A stretch of DNA of 64,000 bases, taken from NCBI GenBank assembly GCA_003640385.1, contig RCAB01000123.1, forward strand, positions 62,001 to 126,000, read 5' to 3'. This document shows positions 49,555 through 61,578 of the stretch, piece after piece; the stretch's first letter is position 1, and each line of letters begins with the position of its first letter. Origin of the DNA: Setaria digitata (Eukaryota > Nematoda > Chromadorea > Rhabditida > Setariidae). A model generated the notes under the pieces. That model did no database searches and was not told where the DNA came from. It saw only the letters and a list, made by a program, of their open reading frames with translations. A program made the translations under genes and the position numbers.

Positions 49555-52500
49555 ATGCAAGAGGTTCACATCGACATATTTCTGAATATTTTAAAGGGAG
49601 GAGCACTTGCACTGTTGGTTATTTGGACCATTGTTGCTAACATACTTGTATTTGTCGTCCTCTATAAGAATCCACACCTTCAGACTGTACCGAATCTGCT
49701 GGTATTTAATTAGCTTCTTTTTTCGTTGATTACAATCTTTGTAATTCATGGTAAAGATTATTGCTGATACGGTAATAAGATAATTATAGGTTGCCAATCT
49801 CGCTTTCAGTGATCTGTGCCTTGGAATCATTGTGCTACCCTTATCCTCTATTTATGTGATAGCCAATGAATGGCTTTTTACATCGACTCTTTGCGTCGTT
49901 TTTGTATCCGGTAAATTTTTCTTTTCATTTTTCTATAAAATTTTTAAAAAAATAAAATGTTTTTTTTCTTCAAAGTTTACGCTTATTGGGTGTATTAGCT
50001 GTGTCTGGCTATCGTTCAGTTACTTTCAGGCACCTTCCACTGTCTATTTCCAAAATTTTGAAATACAATTTTTTTCTATTTAATAAAAAAAAATATTTTT
50101 TTTTCCAGCTTATTACGAGTTATGTTCTTCGCTCCGTTGTTTTTTTTCGTTGTTCATATGGCTGAATGAACGACCTAGTTATTTTACATCGGTTATTTTA
50201 AAGAACTCATATTTTTTTTTTCAAAATCCATGGATTGTTATTGAAATCTGGTCAATATAGCACTGTTACACTGATGCAAACTTCACGAACTAAATTTTAA
50301 TTTTCTTTTTGAATTGTAGCAGATATTTTGTGTTCAACTGCTTCTATCTGGAATCTATCCATTGTTGGTCTAGATCGTTACTGGGCCATAACTACACCAA
50401 TGGCTTATATGGCTAAACGGAATAAGCGCACAGCAGCTTTTCTAATTTTATCTGTTTGGTTTTCATCCGCCTTGATTAGTTTAGCGCCATTATTCGGATG
50501 GAGGCAGGCAAGCAGATTTTTTTTTTTTTATTTTTAAATATATTTCTTTTACTTTTTTTAAAACACCTGTAATATTTGAACACAATTCATTATTTTTAAT
50601 GCTCTAAAATTTCACCCGTTGCTATGGTGAGCATTTTAAAGCGTAGCATTAAAGGATGTTTTGCACGTGATAGTAAAGGGATTGTTCTATTTTGATGGTT
50701 TTCAGAGTAAAGTTGTTTATGTCACATACGTCTAGATTTAAAGGTTTCTGAATGTAAACTTAAAAAAAAAAAAAATGAAAGTAAAATCTCAAACCATAAA
50801 AAACTGCTTTGTCATGGTCAATTAAAGAATGTAAATTGATGAGAATATGAATTCTTTCTTAAAATTATGGCAAAAATTTGTTAAATGCGAAGTCAGAAGT
50901 CATAAGTTCAGAAAAATGATGGCCTTCAAATTTCCACAAATTTACAAGTTCGAAATTTTTTAGATAAGAGAGTAAAAGTCAATACAGACCAGTTAGATTT
51001 GCACTGCAGGAAATCTTCCTTTTAGCTTGTTTCGAAGGCTTTGATCTCTTGAACTTGAATATTCTTTTTCGTTCTAAGATTTCAGTCATTACTAATAACC
51101 GCTAATAAGCAAAAAATCTTTGCCGCAATCAATTCAGCTAATGGTATTTTGTTTACCACAAAGCCGCATTCCACTTATTAAAACTTTTTATTTAGATTTA
51201 ATTGCTGATTTCAGGTTGCAGAACGAGGTAATATGATAAAGGTAAATGGTACATGGCAATGCGTATTTTTGGATTTACCATCATATACTATTTACAGCGC
51301 GACCGGATCGTTTTTTATACCTCTAATTGTTATGTTTTTTGTATATTATAAAATTTATCAGGCATTTGCTAGGCACCGTGCTCGTCAACTGTACAGACAG
51401 CAGGTTCTTCTTTTTTTTTCGGGTTTCTAAAATAGACAAAGAATTTTATATATGTAAATAGAAAGTTTGAAATTATTGGTAGGTCTCTAGAATAAAAGGC
51501 ATTTTCCAGGTAATTAAAAAACATATTGAATCAACGATTTTGCATGAATTAAGTCATGTTGTGCCGACCAATGATGAATTTGTTAAAGAAATGGATGAAA
51601 ATGAAGAAAGAGGTTGGATTTATTACTGAGTGAATATAACTTAACGGGATCTAAAATAATAGAACAGATATGATTGGATTTGTGACAAATAGTTTAAGGG
51701 TGAATAATTTTGTTCAGTCTGGGGAATTTTTACTGTGAATCATCATCACTGAAAACTATATTTTCATGATTCTGCTTCAGAAATCAATTCTACTTTTGAT
51801 GTTTGTAAACAACGGCCCATTTGCAAGGTAGAATGCGACAGTGATGCTGCAAACGAATTCGCTTCGCGCAAAGTACGTATCATTCAAATTGATGCTCTTT
51901 TTCTTTCATAATTTCCATGACAGAGATCTTTGATTAGTGATAAATTCCAAATCAGAGCAACAAGCTTCAACAAAATGACTGAATACTATTATTCCTCATG
52001 GACAGCAAGTATTTCATACTTTATTAAAAAAGAAAAAAAAACATAAAAGGAATCAAAAGCTATGCTGACTAGTGCTGTTTTGAATTTTGTCTCTTTCGTC
52101 TCAGCACTTTGATGCTATTCAGGAAAAATGCGAAATGATCCGTCTCACAATTAAAAGTTTCGGTTTTAATAATATTATTTCGAGACAAGATATGATTTTC
52201 GTTAGAAGTAGTTCTGATTGAATTAGGAATCAAGAAAAGGGGAAGCTATGCAAGGTATAAAATGTTCTAAACACCAAAAAACACCGATGATGGCAACAAG
52301 AACGACAGCAGCAGCTACTGTTAGTGACACTGTTATTGTGAGCAAGAATAACCTTACAAAAAGTGAGAAATCTGTGAAATGTTGTCACTGCGACAGAATC
52401 GAAATACGGAAAATGCATTCGGTGCAGTCTGGTGGAATAACGTCAAGTATGGAGACAACGTACGAAAGAATGCGACACCAAAATAAAAGGTTTTGCATAA

Positions 52501-53851
52501 TACCAGTGAATCTAAAAATATAAATATGAATAAAAAGATATGAAAGATTAAGCGTGAAATGAAATAAACAAACTAATAAATAACTGAGACGTAAACAAAA
52601 CAGATAACGAACGGGTGGCCCACCATTTGCCGTAAGGAATTCCTTACAAATGCTAGATACGATAAGATTAACAAACCTATTCCTCACTTCATCAACTATT
52701 CTGATCTACTTGACATTCTGAGCGCTAAGTCTTGGATTTTTAAAAACTACTACTGTTTTTCTCGGTTTGGTTGGAACCTTCAAAAATATTTTGCATTTGA
52801 TGCGACACAATAAATCATTCAAAAAGCAATTAAAAGAAGCCAAATGTGTTTAATTTGGTTCTTGGCTGTTACTCAGTTTGAAGTACTAACTAGAAATTTG
52901 TGAAGAAAAGGATCATTAAATATTGTATTTTACAGGCAAAAAAATGTACAAGTTACTTTGCAACACAAACCAAGAAGCATTTCGGCTGCTAAAGAGCGTC
53001 GAGGAGTAAAAGTCTTTGGCATAATTTTAGGCTGTTTTGCAATTTGTTGGACGCCGTTTTTCATGTGAGCAGTTTGTTTGATATTATAGCAATTTAATTC
53101 AACATCTCATTTATATATTTATTGTCACATTAGAATTATCATGAACACTTCACCTTATTTTTAAGTTTGTTCATCGTAACTGACTCACTCTCCATTTACT
53201 CAATTTTTGGTTTTAAAATGTTTGTTATCCATTATATTACTTCACCTTTATTATTATCAATCTACAAACTTAACAACTTCCTCCCCTTCAACCTTTATTT
53301 TACATTTTTTAAATAATATCAAAATTTAAAGGATATTTGAGATATCTAACTCTAATAACGAGTGGAAGACAAATGCGAATAGATTTTACATCCCATAAAA
53401 ATAACAATATTCCATAATAAAGTATACGGGAAGATATCTCACATCAATATTTTAATACCAATAGATTTATCAACAAGAAGGTGGTACCATCTGGAGTCTT
53501 TATTTGTTTGTTGTTTAGTTTTGCATTCATAAAAAATCTTCTAGAATGTACGTAGTAGTGCAGTTCTGTTCATCGTGTAAAGTTGATCCGCACATCTGGA
53601 TGTTTATCACTTGGCTGGGATATAGCAATTCAGCAATGAATCCAATTATTTACACGGTAAGCTGGAACTGAAATTTTATCACTTTCCAAATAAGATCGGA
53701 AAGCTCAAGTACCAGTGTTTAAAATTTTCATGCACGAATGACTTTCTAAGAAACTTTTTAGTTTCAGGTTTTTAATCGTGATTACCAGAATGCTTTGAAG
53801 GGACTATTTCGTGGAACTAATAAGAAACACATGGTGCATGTGAAGCGGTGA
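49555..53851 (+). CDS. Biogenic amine GPCR, octopamine/tyramine or dopamine receptor type
   Basis: All seven helices of a rhodopsin-class amine receptor are present. TM1 is LALLVIWTIVANILVFVVLY, TM2 VANLALSDLCLGIIVLP, and TM3 gives ADILCSTASIWNLSIVGLDRY with the amine-binding Asp3.32 and DRY (written here only as a motif span, 50.31-50.37 kb). TM4 ends APLFGWRQ. ECL2 has QC, to pair with Cys3.25, and an NGT sequon. TM5 is YSATGSFFIPLIVMFFVYY, with Ser5.42 and Ser5.46, favouring a phenolamine or catecholamine ligand over serotonin. TM6 is ILGCFAICWTPFFM and TM7 WLGYSNSAMNPIIYTVFNRD. The tail ends HMVHVKR-stop at 53849-53851, very short as in alpha2-like and tyramine receptors. The third cytoplasmic loop is long and spread over several exons. 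The start at 49555 is set by an in-frame TGA six bases upstream. One intron (50508-51214) uses a GC donor. Confidence 0.92.
50508..51214 (+). other. GC-AG intron in the GPCR
   Basis: The TM4 exon ends CAG at 50505-50507 and is followed by GCAAG, not GT. The acceptor is TTTCAG before 51215. Reading through this junction gives an uninterrupted phase-0 protein (APLFGWRQ, then VAERGNMIKVNG). Confidence 0.8.
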
Positions 53852-54175
53852 GTACTCCAAGAGATTTTTATTAGGCAGACAGGATCAAGAAAGCAACGTA
53901 ATGTGGTAGTGATCCGAGAAATGTTCCCGTTTCAACTTTTCCGTCACATAGTTCTGTTCTGACAAAAACTCCATCGAATTTTTCTACTGTTTATCAAAGA
54001 AAAAAAAAAAAAAAAAAACCATTGCAAACTGAAAACAAATTGTTAACAGTGAAAGAAATAATAATAAGGCCAACAATTTCAATTGAATTAGCCAAGTTTT
54101 CTTGAAAAGAGTTGTACTGTACTCGACGGTTCTTATAACCTCGAACATTTTTTGTGAATTATTAGACATGCTGTA
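53852..54175. other. Short convergent spacer between GPCR and methyltransferase
   Basis: Only 324 bp separates the two stop codons, so the 3' UTRs probably abut or overlap. It contains a 20-bp A run near 54.0 kb and no gene. Confidence 0.6.
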
Positions 54176-56184
54176 TTAAGCATTCAGTTTTGCAACCAAC
54201 ATGCTTAATTCTTGAATTTTTTCTGCCGTAACTCTACAGCAACCACCCATCACTTTCGCGCCCAAATATTTCCACTTCATTAGCTGTTCCATATCAGGAA
54301 AGACACATTCACCATTTCTCCACCTGAAAAATATCTGCATATCGAAAGTAAAGGAAAACAAAATTATATAAATCAGAAAAAGAGGGAAAAAGGAATGAAT
54401 TAGGTAAGCTACCCTGAATGCTCGTAAATCTCGCCACTGTTCGGATAAACAATAAATGGTAACGAATTGACTGATGTACTAGCAGATTGCAACAATGGTG
54501 TTATATAACTTGGTGATGTGCAGTTGATTCCTGAATTCTTTGATTTCACTATGCAGTTACGACACACATCTTCAAGTTCGAAGATTTAGGATTCAAAACT
54601 TCACATTAGGAAACATTTTATGTGGCATCGAGTATGGTACAAAAATTACAATAGAATAGAATGATTTGAAAAAATAAATAAATAAAAATGAAGCGTACCT
54701 ACGCCAAGAATATTAGGGTGATGTGAAATTTTCTCTACACTTTTATGAAAACTTTCATTGTGATTGGTTTGCTCACCATTCTGCAAAAATCAAACTATGC
54801 TCTTAAATAATTTTGGACATTTTGGATCAGTTTAGCATTCAGTGCTGAAACACAGACAGTACAGCTACAACGTCACTGAAAAAATCACTTTACACGAGAA
54901 GGATATCCAGAAATTATATGAATAATCAATGGCATCCACTGCTTTCAATATAGCCATAGCTTCCTTGCATGATGGCACTGTTTCATAAGCTATTACACTG
55001 AGACCTGCTTGCAGTAGTGGTATAGTTTGCTGCATATAATAATCAACCATAACCTTTCAACATGAAAAAGATAAATCTTTATGCTTAATGAGCTAATTTG
55101 CAATAATGCACAAATTACTTCCACATATCTGTTCATATTATGCTAAATTCAGTTAAATTCAGCTTTTTACTTAATTTAATGATGACTTGTACCTGTTCTT
55201 CGATTTCATCAACATAATGGCCATTGTATTCAGAACCATCATGAAGAATCACTCCATACGGTCCTACTGAACCAAATATCTTTACCTTTTCTTGCACTGA
55301 ACATTCTTTAACTGCCTGTTTTGCCAATGAAACCAATTTCTACATTAAAAAAAATACACAGGAAATAAATTGCAAATATGTGTAATAATTAAAATTAATC
55401 TATATAAATGATGCTTTAACTATCCAACATCCAACACACTTACTCGGCCGTATTTTGTAGAAATTAGTACACTAAATCAAAAAGTTTGTATACTAATTTT
55501 AATACTAAATCTCCTCTACTGGAGGTTACCTTCAAAGACGATTCAGCAGCAGTTTTCGTCATACCAAATGAACTCATCATAGTGCTAATAGAAGCGTGGT
55601 AAGTATTTGTAAGAATGATGTCACTGCCAGCTTCAATAAAGCTAAACAGACACCATAATATAACAACATATTACAACTGTAATCAGAAACTCAAAATGAT
55701 ATCTAAATGCCAGTTAAATAATATTTAATGCTTCTTGATGGATGATAACACATGGATATGTGCATTAAAAGTCAAGTCCATCTTAATGTTTTTTTTTATA
55801 TTACCACGTTCCATATATTTTACACATAAAATACCGTTTATGCACTTGAAGTATCAGATCTGGCCTGTCGAATAGAGCTGCACAACTCCAAAGTGGATTA
55901 TTCTGCAATACGGTCATATTGTTCTTTTAAACTTCATTTACAATCAAAGTATTATTCTATGATATTGCAGAGAGAAGCTTCAAATACTAGATCCTTAAGA
56001 ATTCAGAAATTTCAAATATCAACAAAAAATTTTCCTATTATTAGGAAATGTGCCATGGATGAAGAAATAAACGCATCAATCACATAAAATAATTTACTTC
56101 GATCTCGCAACCAGCTATTTCTAGCTCAGTACCGAAACCACCATCCAGAACATGAATTTTTTCCCAAGTACAGCGCATATCCAT
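54176..56184 (-). CDS. Homocysteine S-methyltransferase
   Basis: The enzyme transfers a methyl group from a small donor such as S-methylmethionine or betaine to homocysteine to make methionine in the cytosol. The start at 56184 gives MDMRCTWEKIHVLDGGFGTE, with the family's N-terminal DGGxGTE. Later exons give AGSDIILTNTYHAS (about 55.6 kb), VKIFGSVGPYGVILHDGSEY (55.27 kb), GLSVIAYETVPSCKEA (55.0 kb) and INCTSPSYITPLL (54.5 kb). The last exon gives YLGAKVMGGCCRVTAEKIQE. The zinc ligands expected in this family, Cys of the NC motif and the Cys pair of GGCCR, are all present. The stop is TAA at 54176-54178. The overall size (about 300-330 residues) fits the short MmuM/HMT class better than methionine synthase, but the methyl donor cannot be told from sequence. 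Confidence 0.9.
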
Positions 56185-58029
56185 TCTACTGGAAAATGTG
56201 AAGCTGATCAAAAAGATTCAATCATTTCAAACAAAATATTTGTTCTCTAAACGTTGCATCCAACAGATATAATCGTTTTCAATCTTCTACTTGACATACT
56301 GCGCTCAACAGTAAAAAGTGATGCTGGGAATTCTCCTAAATGCTTCACTTGTAATGAGTCGCAACAGCAATGACTAATCCAGAATGACTCACGCATGTAA
56401 CGAAAAATACCGGGAACTTGTTGCTAATGTTTGAATATATTCGACAATGAAAAAATTTATTTTGAGATCAGTTGGATCAATATTGGAAAGGATAAACACA
56501 GAACTTCCAACTTGCTCTCAACGTGACGCAGTAGAATTTCTTGCTAAGTTCTCTGTTCGCGGCATCTGACCATTTTAAATGTCGAAATCCTTTATGCAGT
56601 TTCCTTTTACACTACTGACTGACTCACTCTTATCCTGCCCACAAACCAACGCATCTCTCAGCGGAAATAACAAAGCAAATGAAGTATCTCGAAAACCACA
56701 TTTCAGTCCAAAAGTACATACACGCGCAGTGAACTTTTTTTCTAGACATGAAAGTAATATGAACACAACTGGTATTACCAATAAAGTTGAATTGCAGTCG
56801 GAAGTGAACTGAAATCCAGAAGCTTCCAAGGAGACAGCAGGAGTCGTTTATCAACACACTTGACATACAATCAATAAATCAATCTGTTTCAAATAGAAGT
56901 ACTTATGCAGATTTTATCATTAAAATAAGTGAATAAATGGTTCCTACTTATCAGAGAACCAAACAGAGTTGCTATACAGCAGCAGTACATAAAATTACTG
57001 AGGAAATCCTGTTCGGAGTTTTATGGACTTTTTATTCTATCCTGAAAGTGCATTTTATTAACTCCATATTTTTTTTTCTCAGTTATAATTTTGACTGCCG
57101 ATAACTAGACAAAAACTAAGTTGAACGAGATATTTCCAAGCCATGATCAAGGAGCCGCTGAGTATTATCACTACAACTAGACGATAAACTAGTCAACAGT
57201 TTTACTGTACAGAATATGATACTATACGATAAATACTAAGTACTCACAGCATGATGAAGAATCAAAACAACTACAGAGGAAAAGATGCCAATGAGCTTCA
57301 TGCAACAAATTGGTAAGCAGGAATGCCCAGTGCATTAAGTGAACATAACTGGTTTTATATGTGATGATGCATAAAGCGATGAGATCATTCAAATAGCAAA
57401 ACTAAGATTTTCAGGGTCAAAGTTCACAAAAGAACATGTGCTTTCGTTACATAATCAGATTGAGAATTTATAACAACCTAACGAACTTCTTTTGCATACT
57501 ACAACAACCCTACGGAACTGGAAAATACTGACACTCTGAAATTCACAATACAAAAAAAAAAATCAACTTCTGCTATGGACCGAACTATGAATCTATGAAT
57601 CTAATATCTTGACAAAATAAACAGTCATAATGAGATAAAAAAGAATTAAAATAAATCCAGAAGAGCATCAGCAATTCTTTTGAAATGCCAATACACTAAT
57701 ATACATAAAAATCGTTTACGATATTACTCTGATCATATTATTTCAAATAGTGAAAATTCTGCATCCACTCTTGTAAAGTTCTCAAAGACTGTTAACCTGT
57801 CCAAAGATTTGGATACTCGTCGAATTAAAAGTAGCAATGAGCAAGTCCTTCATCAAACAGTTGGACAGTTAATATCCAACGATGCTGAAATTTCCGAGAT
57901 TTTATACGTTAAAAAACCGCTTAAATGAGGAACCATTGCAATAGATCAGGCTATTAGACTTTTGAATAAAAGACTGCGCTATTTTTACTCCGCACAGTTT
58001 CTCAAGAAGTAAAGTGTGGTATATTAACG
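56185..58029. other. Region between clarinet-like 3' end and methyltransferase start
   Basis: This 1.8 kb should include the methyltransferase promoter and the 3' UTR of the clarinet-like gene. The only frame I would keep is the plus-strand one at 57680-57928. No second C2 domain is encoded here on minus, which matters for the neighbouring gene. Confidence 0.5.
57680..57928 (+). CDS. Small unidentified open frame (82 codons)
   Basis: A plus-strand frame starting at ATG 57680 encodes a peptide with a basic, Tyr-rich start (HKNRLRYYSDH). A Ser/Asn-rich middle and an amphipathic end follow (SNEQVLHQTVGQLISNDAEI), before a stop at 57926-57928. The frame stays open for at least 15 codons upstream of the ATG. 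The basic N terminus could be a mitochondrial presequence. No family was recognised and no introns are evident. Confidence 0.35.
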   Translation: MKCQYTNIHKNRLRYYSDHIISNSENSASTLVKFSKTVNLSKDLDTRRIKSSNEQVLHQTVGQLISNDAEISEILYVKKPLK

Positions 58030-61000
58030 TTAGTATACCTTTGAATTTTTGATATTATAATATATAAATGATATACCTGGATTATAATGAGGCATAGCAT
58101 ATCCATTTACGGTACCAGTTGTTCCTTGAAAATTCGGACTAGATAAGTTTAGCACAGCAAAATCATTTTCTGTTGGATGGAGCGGATACCAGCGTGCTGT
58201 GCCATCCAAAACATAAGGATCTAAGAACAGAGCAATCTCTCTCATTTGAAACTGGTTTACCGTTATACAAAAATTCCGTACGCAAGTACCAAACTGCATA
58301 CAAGAAGACATAGTCTAACACAATTTTAGTTCAATACTATGGTGACCATAGTACTGAACTAAAATTACCTGAAAGATTAATAAGCAATTGTCCCAAAGCG
58401 TTGTTATCATTGAACTTGTCGTAGTCCCAAACCGTAAATTCCAAGTAATGACTATATAATTCACGAAACGGTATTGTATATTCCAACGTTTGATCCCACA
58501 CTGGATCTGAGGTATTTGGTACAAATTTAGTTCGACGCTTACTCGATACCCTGAAAACTTCATACCTAACATAACTGTATCTTTTCGTGCATTTTCCAAA
58601 TATGCTGAAAAAAAAAAAAAAAAATTACAAAATAACAAATTAACATAAAACGCACTGCGTCTGCTCTAAACAACAATATAATACAACAGTATTTACCTTC
58701 TTCCAGGCAACAAATAGACTTTCACGAAAGGATTTGGATAGAATGTTGCATTACAATATTGACGAAATGTGAGACTCTTAGCCGAAAGCACTGTTACCAT
58801 AAGTGTTGATGTTGACATATTGTATGCTAAAGCCACATTCAAATAGCCCACCGTATCTGGCTAAAAAAGAGTCGAAACAAAAAAGAGAAAAAAAAGAGAG
58901 AAGAAAAAAAGGAAAAAAACAAAACAAAACAAAGTGTAGTTTTCTCTTCACAGCATGTTTTTCAAATTAACAAAAGCAACAATCATTAAATGTCCTTTTC
59001 AGCCACATATACTTGGTTTTGCAGGATTCCACTCTCTTACTACTAATCAAAAATAATCATCCTGACTAAACTGGCTACGCTGGCAAAGACTTTTGTGGTA
59101 AAAAAATACTATCAGTCGTTTTTGACAAAATAATTTTTCTAGTTCAAACATGACAAATTTTGTTCCTCCCATGATTATTTTAGATGAAAATCAGTCCAAA
59201 TAATCCTAAGAAACGAAAGAGCAGTTATGTAATCAAGCTGACTTGTTGCATGCCGGTAACATGATTACGTGGTTGTAAAGAGACTGTTTTACTGCTTAAT
59301 TTCGGCGGCTTCAAAACAAGATAAGAATCTGAGGATAGAGATGTTTGTCCATTTGCGCAACGATGTGCAGGTACTGGAGGAGCCTCTGACTTCTGCGAGT
59401 GACTATGTGTTCCGTCTGAAACAAGCCTATTATAGAGTATTGCAAATATATTTTTCTTTAGTATCATATAACTTTTACTAGAAAATCCGTACCATGTCTT
59501 CGTTCTCGTTTGCTTTTTTGTTTTTCTGCGCTTTTAGTTCTTTCTACATCCTTTAACGTTACTTGTGTACCGCTTGAAGGATTGCTTAAAGAAAAAAAAA
59601 ATTATAATGAAACAAAGAAATGTACTTTAGAGGACTATTGCAAACTCCCCACGATGGAATGTCAAGCATAAAATATTCTAACGAGCATTGTTTCTACCTG
59701 GAACCAATTCGTATCTAATAATCAAAACATTTTAACAGAAAAATAAAACTGATTTTCAACACATTCATCACTTTTTGAAGAGCACTGTGAATGAAGCATA
59801 AAGAAATGCACAAAATGCTAGCAACCTAGCAATAACCACTTCAATTTCTCCCCGACTGGCAGCTATCACTCGTTCTACTTCTTCAAACGTTTTTCCAGTC
59901 AACAGCACACCATTCCATTCCAGAACACGGTCTCCTTAACAGAATTACCAACCATATTTTTGAGGATATCAAAAAAAAAAAAGTATTAGATAATGAGAAG
60001 GAATGAACCAATGAATTTTTCTTTTTTTTAATTTTAAATATAGCAACATATTTCATGATTCCTCTTAACCATCCTTCCAATGTTCCATGGATCTATTACC
60101 AATTTTCGATTAAATTAAGCCATAGAATGTGAACACTTTCGGAGAAAAATCTAATTGCAGGTAGTAATCCATTTCACCTTCCTCCTGAATATGTGGTGAA
60201 CAAACTTGTACAAAGAACTTCTTCAGTGGAACTTATAATATTCACGATCACAACATCTCGTTTTACAACCAGACTAATTAAGTTGCAAGTAGTTATGATC
60301 TCTTATTATTGTCCGCAGAAATCGACAGTCCCTCTCACCTTACTTCAAATTTCCAAGCAATGCGCAACACTACTCACTCCTCTTATCAATTTTAAAAAAA
60401 TAATGTTCAACGACTAGTAGCAACATTCAATTTCCTAATTTTAGCTACTACAGTTTGCTGGTAATAATGCAAAGGAAAACTGACTAATAAATTCTAACCT
60501 TCTTTGATCTCACCCAAAGTTTCCCGAGCCTTACCACGATTTATTGTTGATACGAAGGCTGCAAGTTCACCACTAGGAAGCTTTTTACCACCTGTTACTC
60601 GAATGCCAATGTCTGCAATAAGCACTTCATATTTTTATATTTTAGAACTGGCTTGTTTTCCTCCAAATTTCTCAAACCTTACCACCAATTTAATAGAGAA
60701 CTAATAACTCATTAATGACACCGCTTAATTGCAACAGTACTAGCAGGAAATATTGGAGATGGTACAGTCCTTACACTACATCATGTTATGCTTTATTTCA
60801 TAATGATTTCTAATAATACAAATCCTTCCAAAAACTTTGTTGCTTCTTCAATAATCCGAAAAGAAAACCATTGTAAACATTGGTATCATGATATTTGCGT
60901 GTTAACAGAATCTTCTTAATGTTCGCTGGATAATGCCGATTGCGCTGTGCTATGGCAGCAGCTGCTGCATCACTATCATCGGATGACTGCCTCAACTGAC

Positions 61001-61578
61001 TTCCAGTAACTTCCTTTACCTATCAATGCTTGCATTTAGTACAACAACTTCACGGTTGGTAGCATATTAGCTTTAGAAACGAATGCATACTTCATCATTA
61101 TGAATTTCAAGCAAAACAATATGAGATTAAATTGTTTCACTTGTTATTCAATAATTCCAAATATCTAAAACTGCCATAATAATTTCTACTTGCAGAAGAG
61201 ACTTGTCAGATAAAAAGCGTGAATCTTTGCCTAGAACATTTCATAATTTCTCTGAGAGAAAATAGTGAGGAACTCCTTGCAAAAATTGCCTCTGCCTTCG
61301 CTATATTTTAAACACATTATGAGATAATATTAAAAAAAATAATTTGTATTTACCGACTGCAGAAATTACCGCTGCTAAACCTTTAGTACTCAGCTAAACA
61401 GTTTCACATCGAAAAATTCGTTGCAATTCAAGGACTGCTGATTAGAATGCTGGTCCTTACCGTTACGTAACCTCCGAAGGTAAATATTAATGCGTCAAGC
61501 TTACAAATCAAAAACCTACTCGACTTCTGCGCGTCTTTCTGTTGTGGCGTCCGGGGCTAGAGACGTGACTGTAATCGC
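58030..61578 (-). CDS. cla-1: Clarinet/Piccolo-like active-zone scaffold, C-terminal PDZ and C2 domains (5' incomplete)
   Basis: Clarinet, Piccolo/Fife and RIM are presynaptic active-zone scaffolds that cluster synaptic vesicles and calcium channels. Exons join in phase. First comes a basic Ser/Arg stretch (SSPGRHNRKTRRSR, to 61578), then an Ala/Gln linker and a PDZ domain split over three exons: HYPANIKKILLTRKYHDTN, DIGIRVTGGKKLPSGELAAF (about 60.6 kb) and RVLEWNGVLLTGKTFEEVER (59.9 kb). A Ser/Pro linker leads to a C2 domain: NPFVKVYLLPGRR (58.7 kb), SSKRRTKFVPNTSDPVWDQT and LEFTVWDYDKF, then GTARWYPLHPTEN (58.2 kb). LEWNG, VKVYLLPGR and RWYPL are closer to Piccolo than to RIM. No second C2 follows: the frame stops at 58030-58032, with an acceptor near 58.25 kb not fixed. 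The N-terminal part was not found and probably lies beyond 64000. Confidence 0.78.
58864..58934. repeat. Purine-rich A/G low-complexity tract
   Basis: Seventy bases of almost pure A with scattered G and then AAAAC units lie just upstream (on minus) of the exon that begins the C2 domain. On the transcribed strand they form the long polypyrimidine tract before that acceptor. Confidence 0.7.

Noticed and set aside
58030..61578. Assignment to UNC-10/RIM
   Set aside because: The PDZ and C2 order fits RIM, but sequence details (VKVYLLPGR, RWYPL, LEWNG) are nearer Piccolo/clarinet, and no second C2 domain is present downstream.
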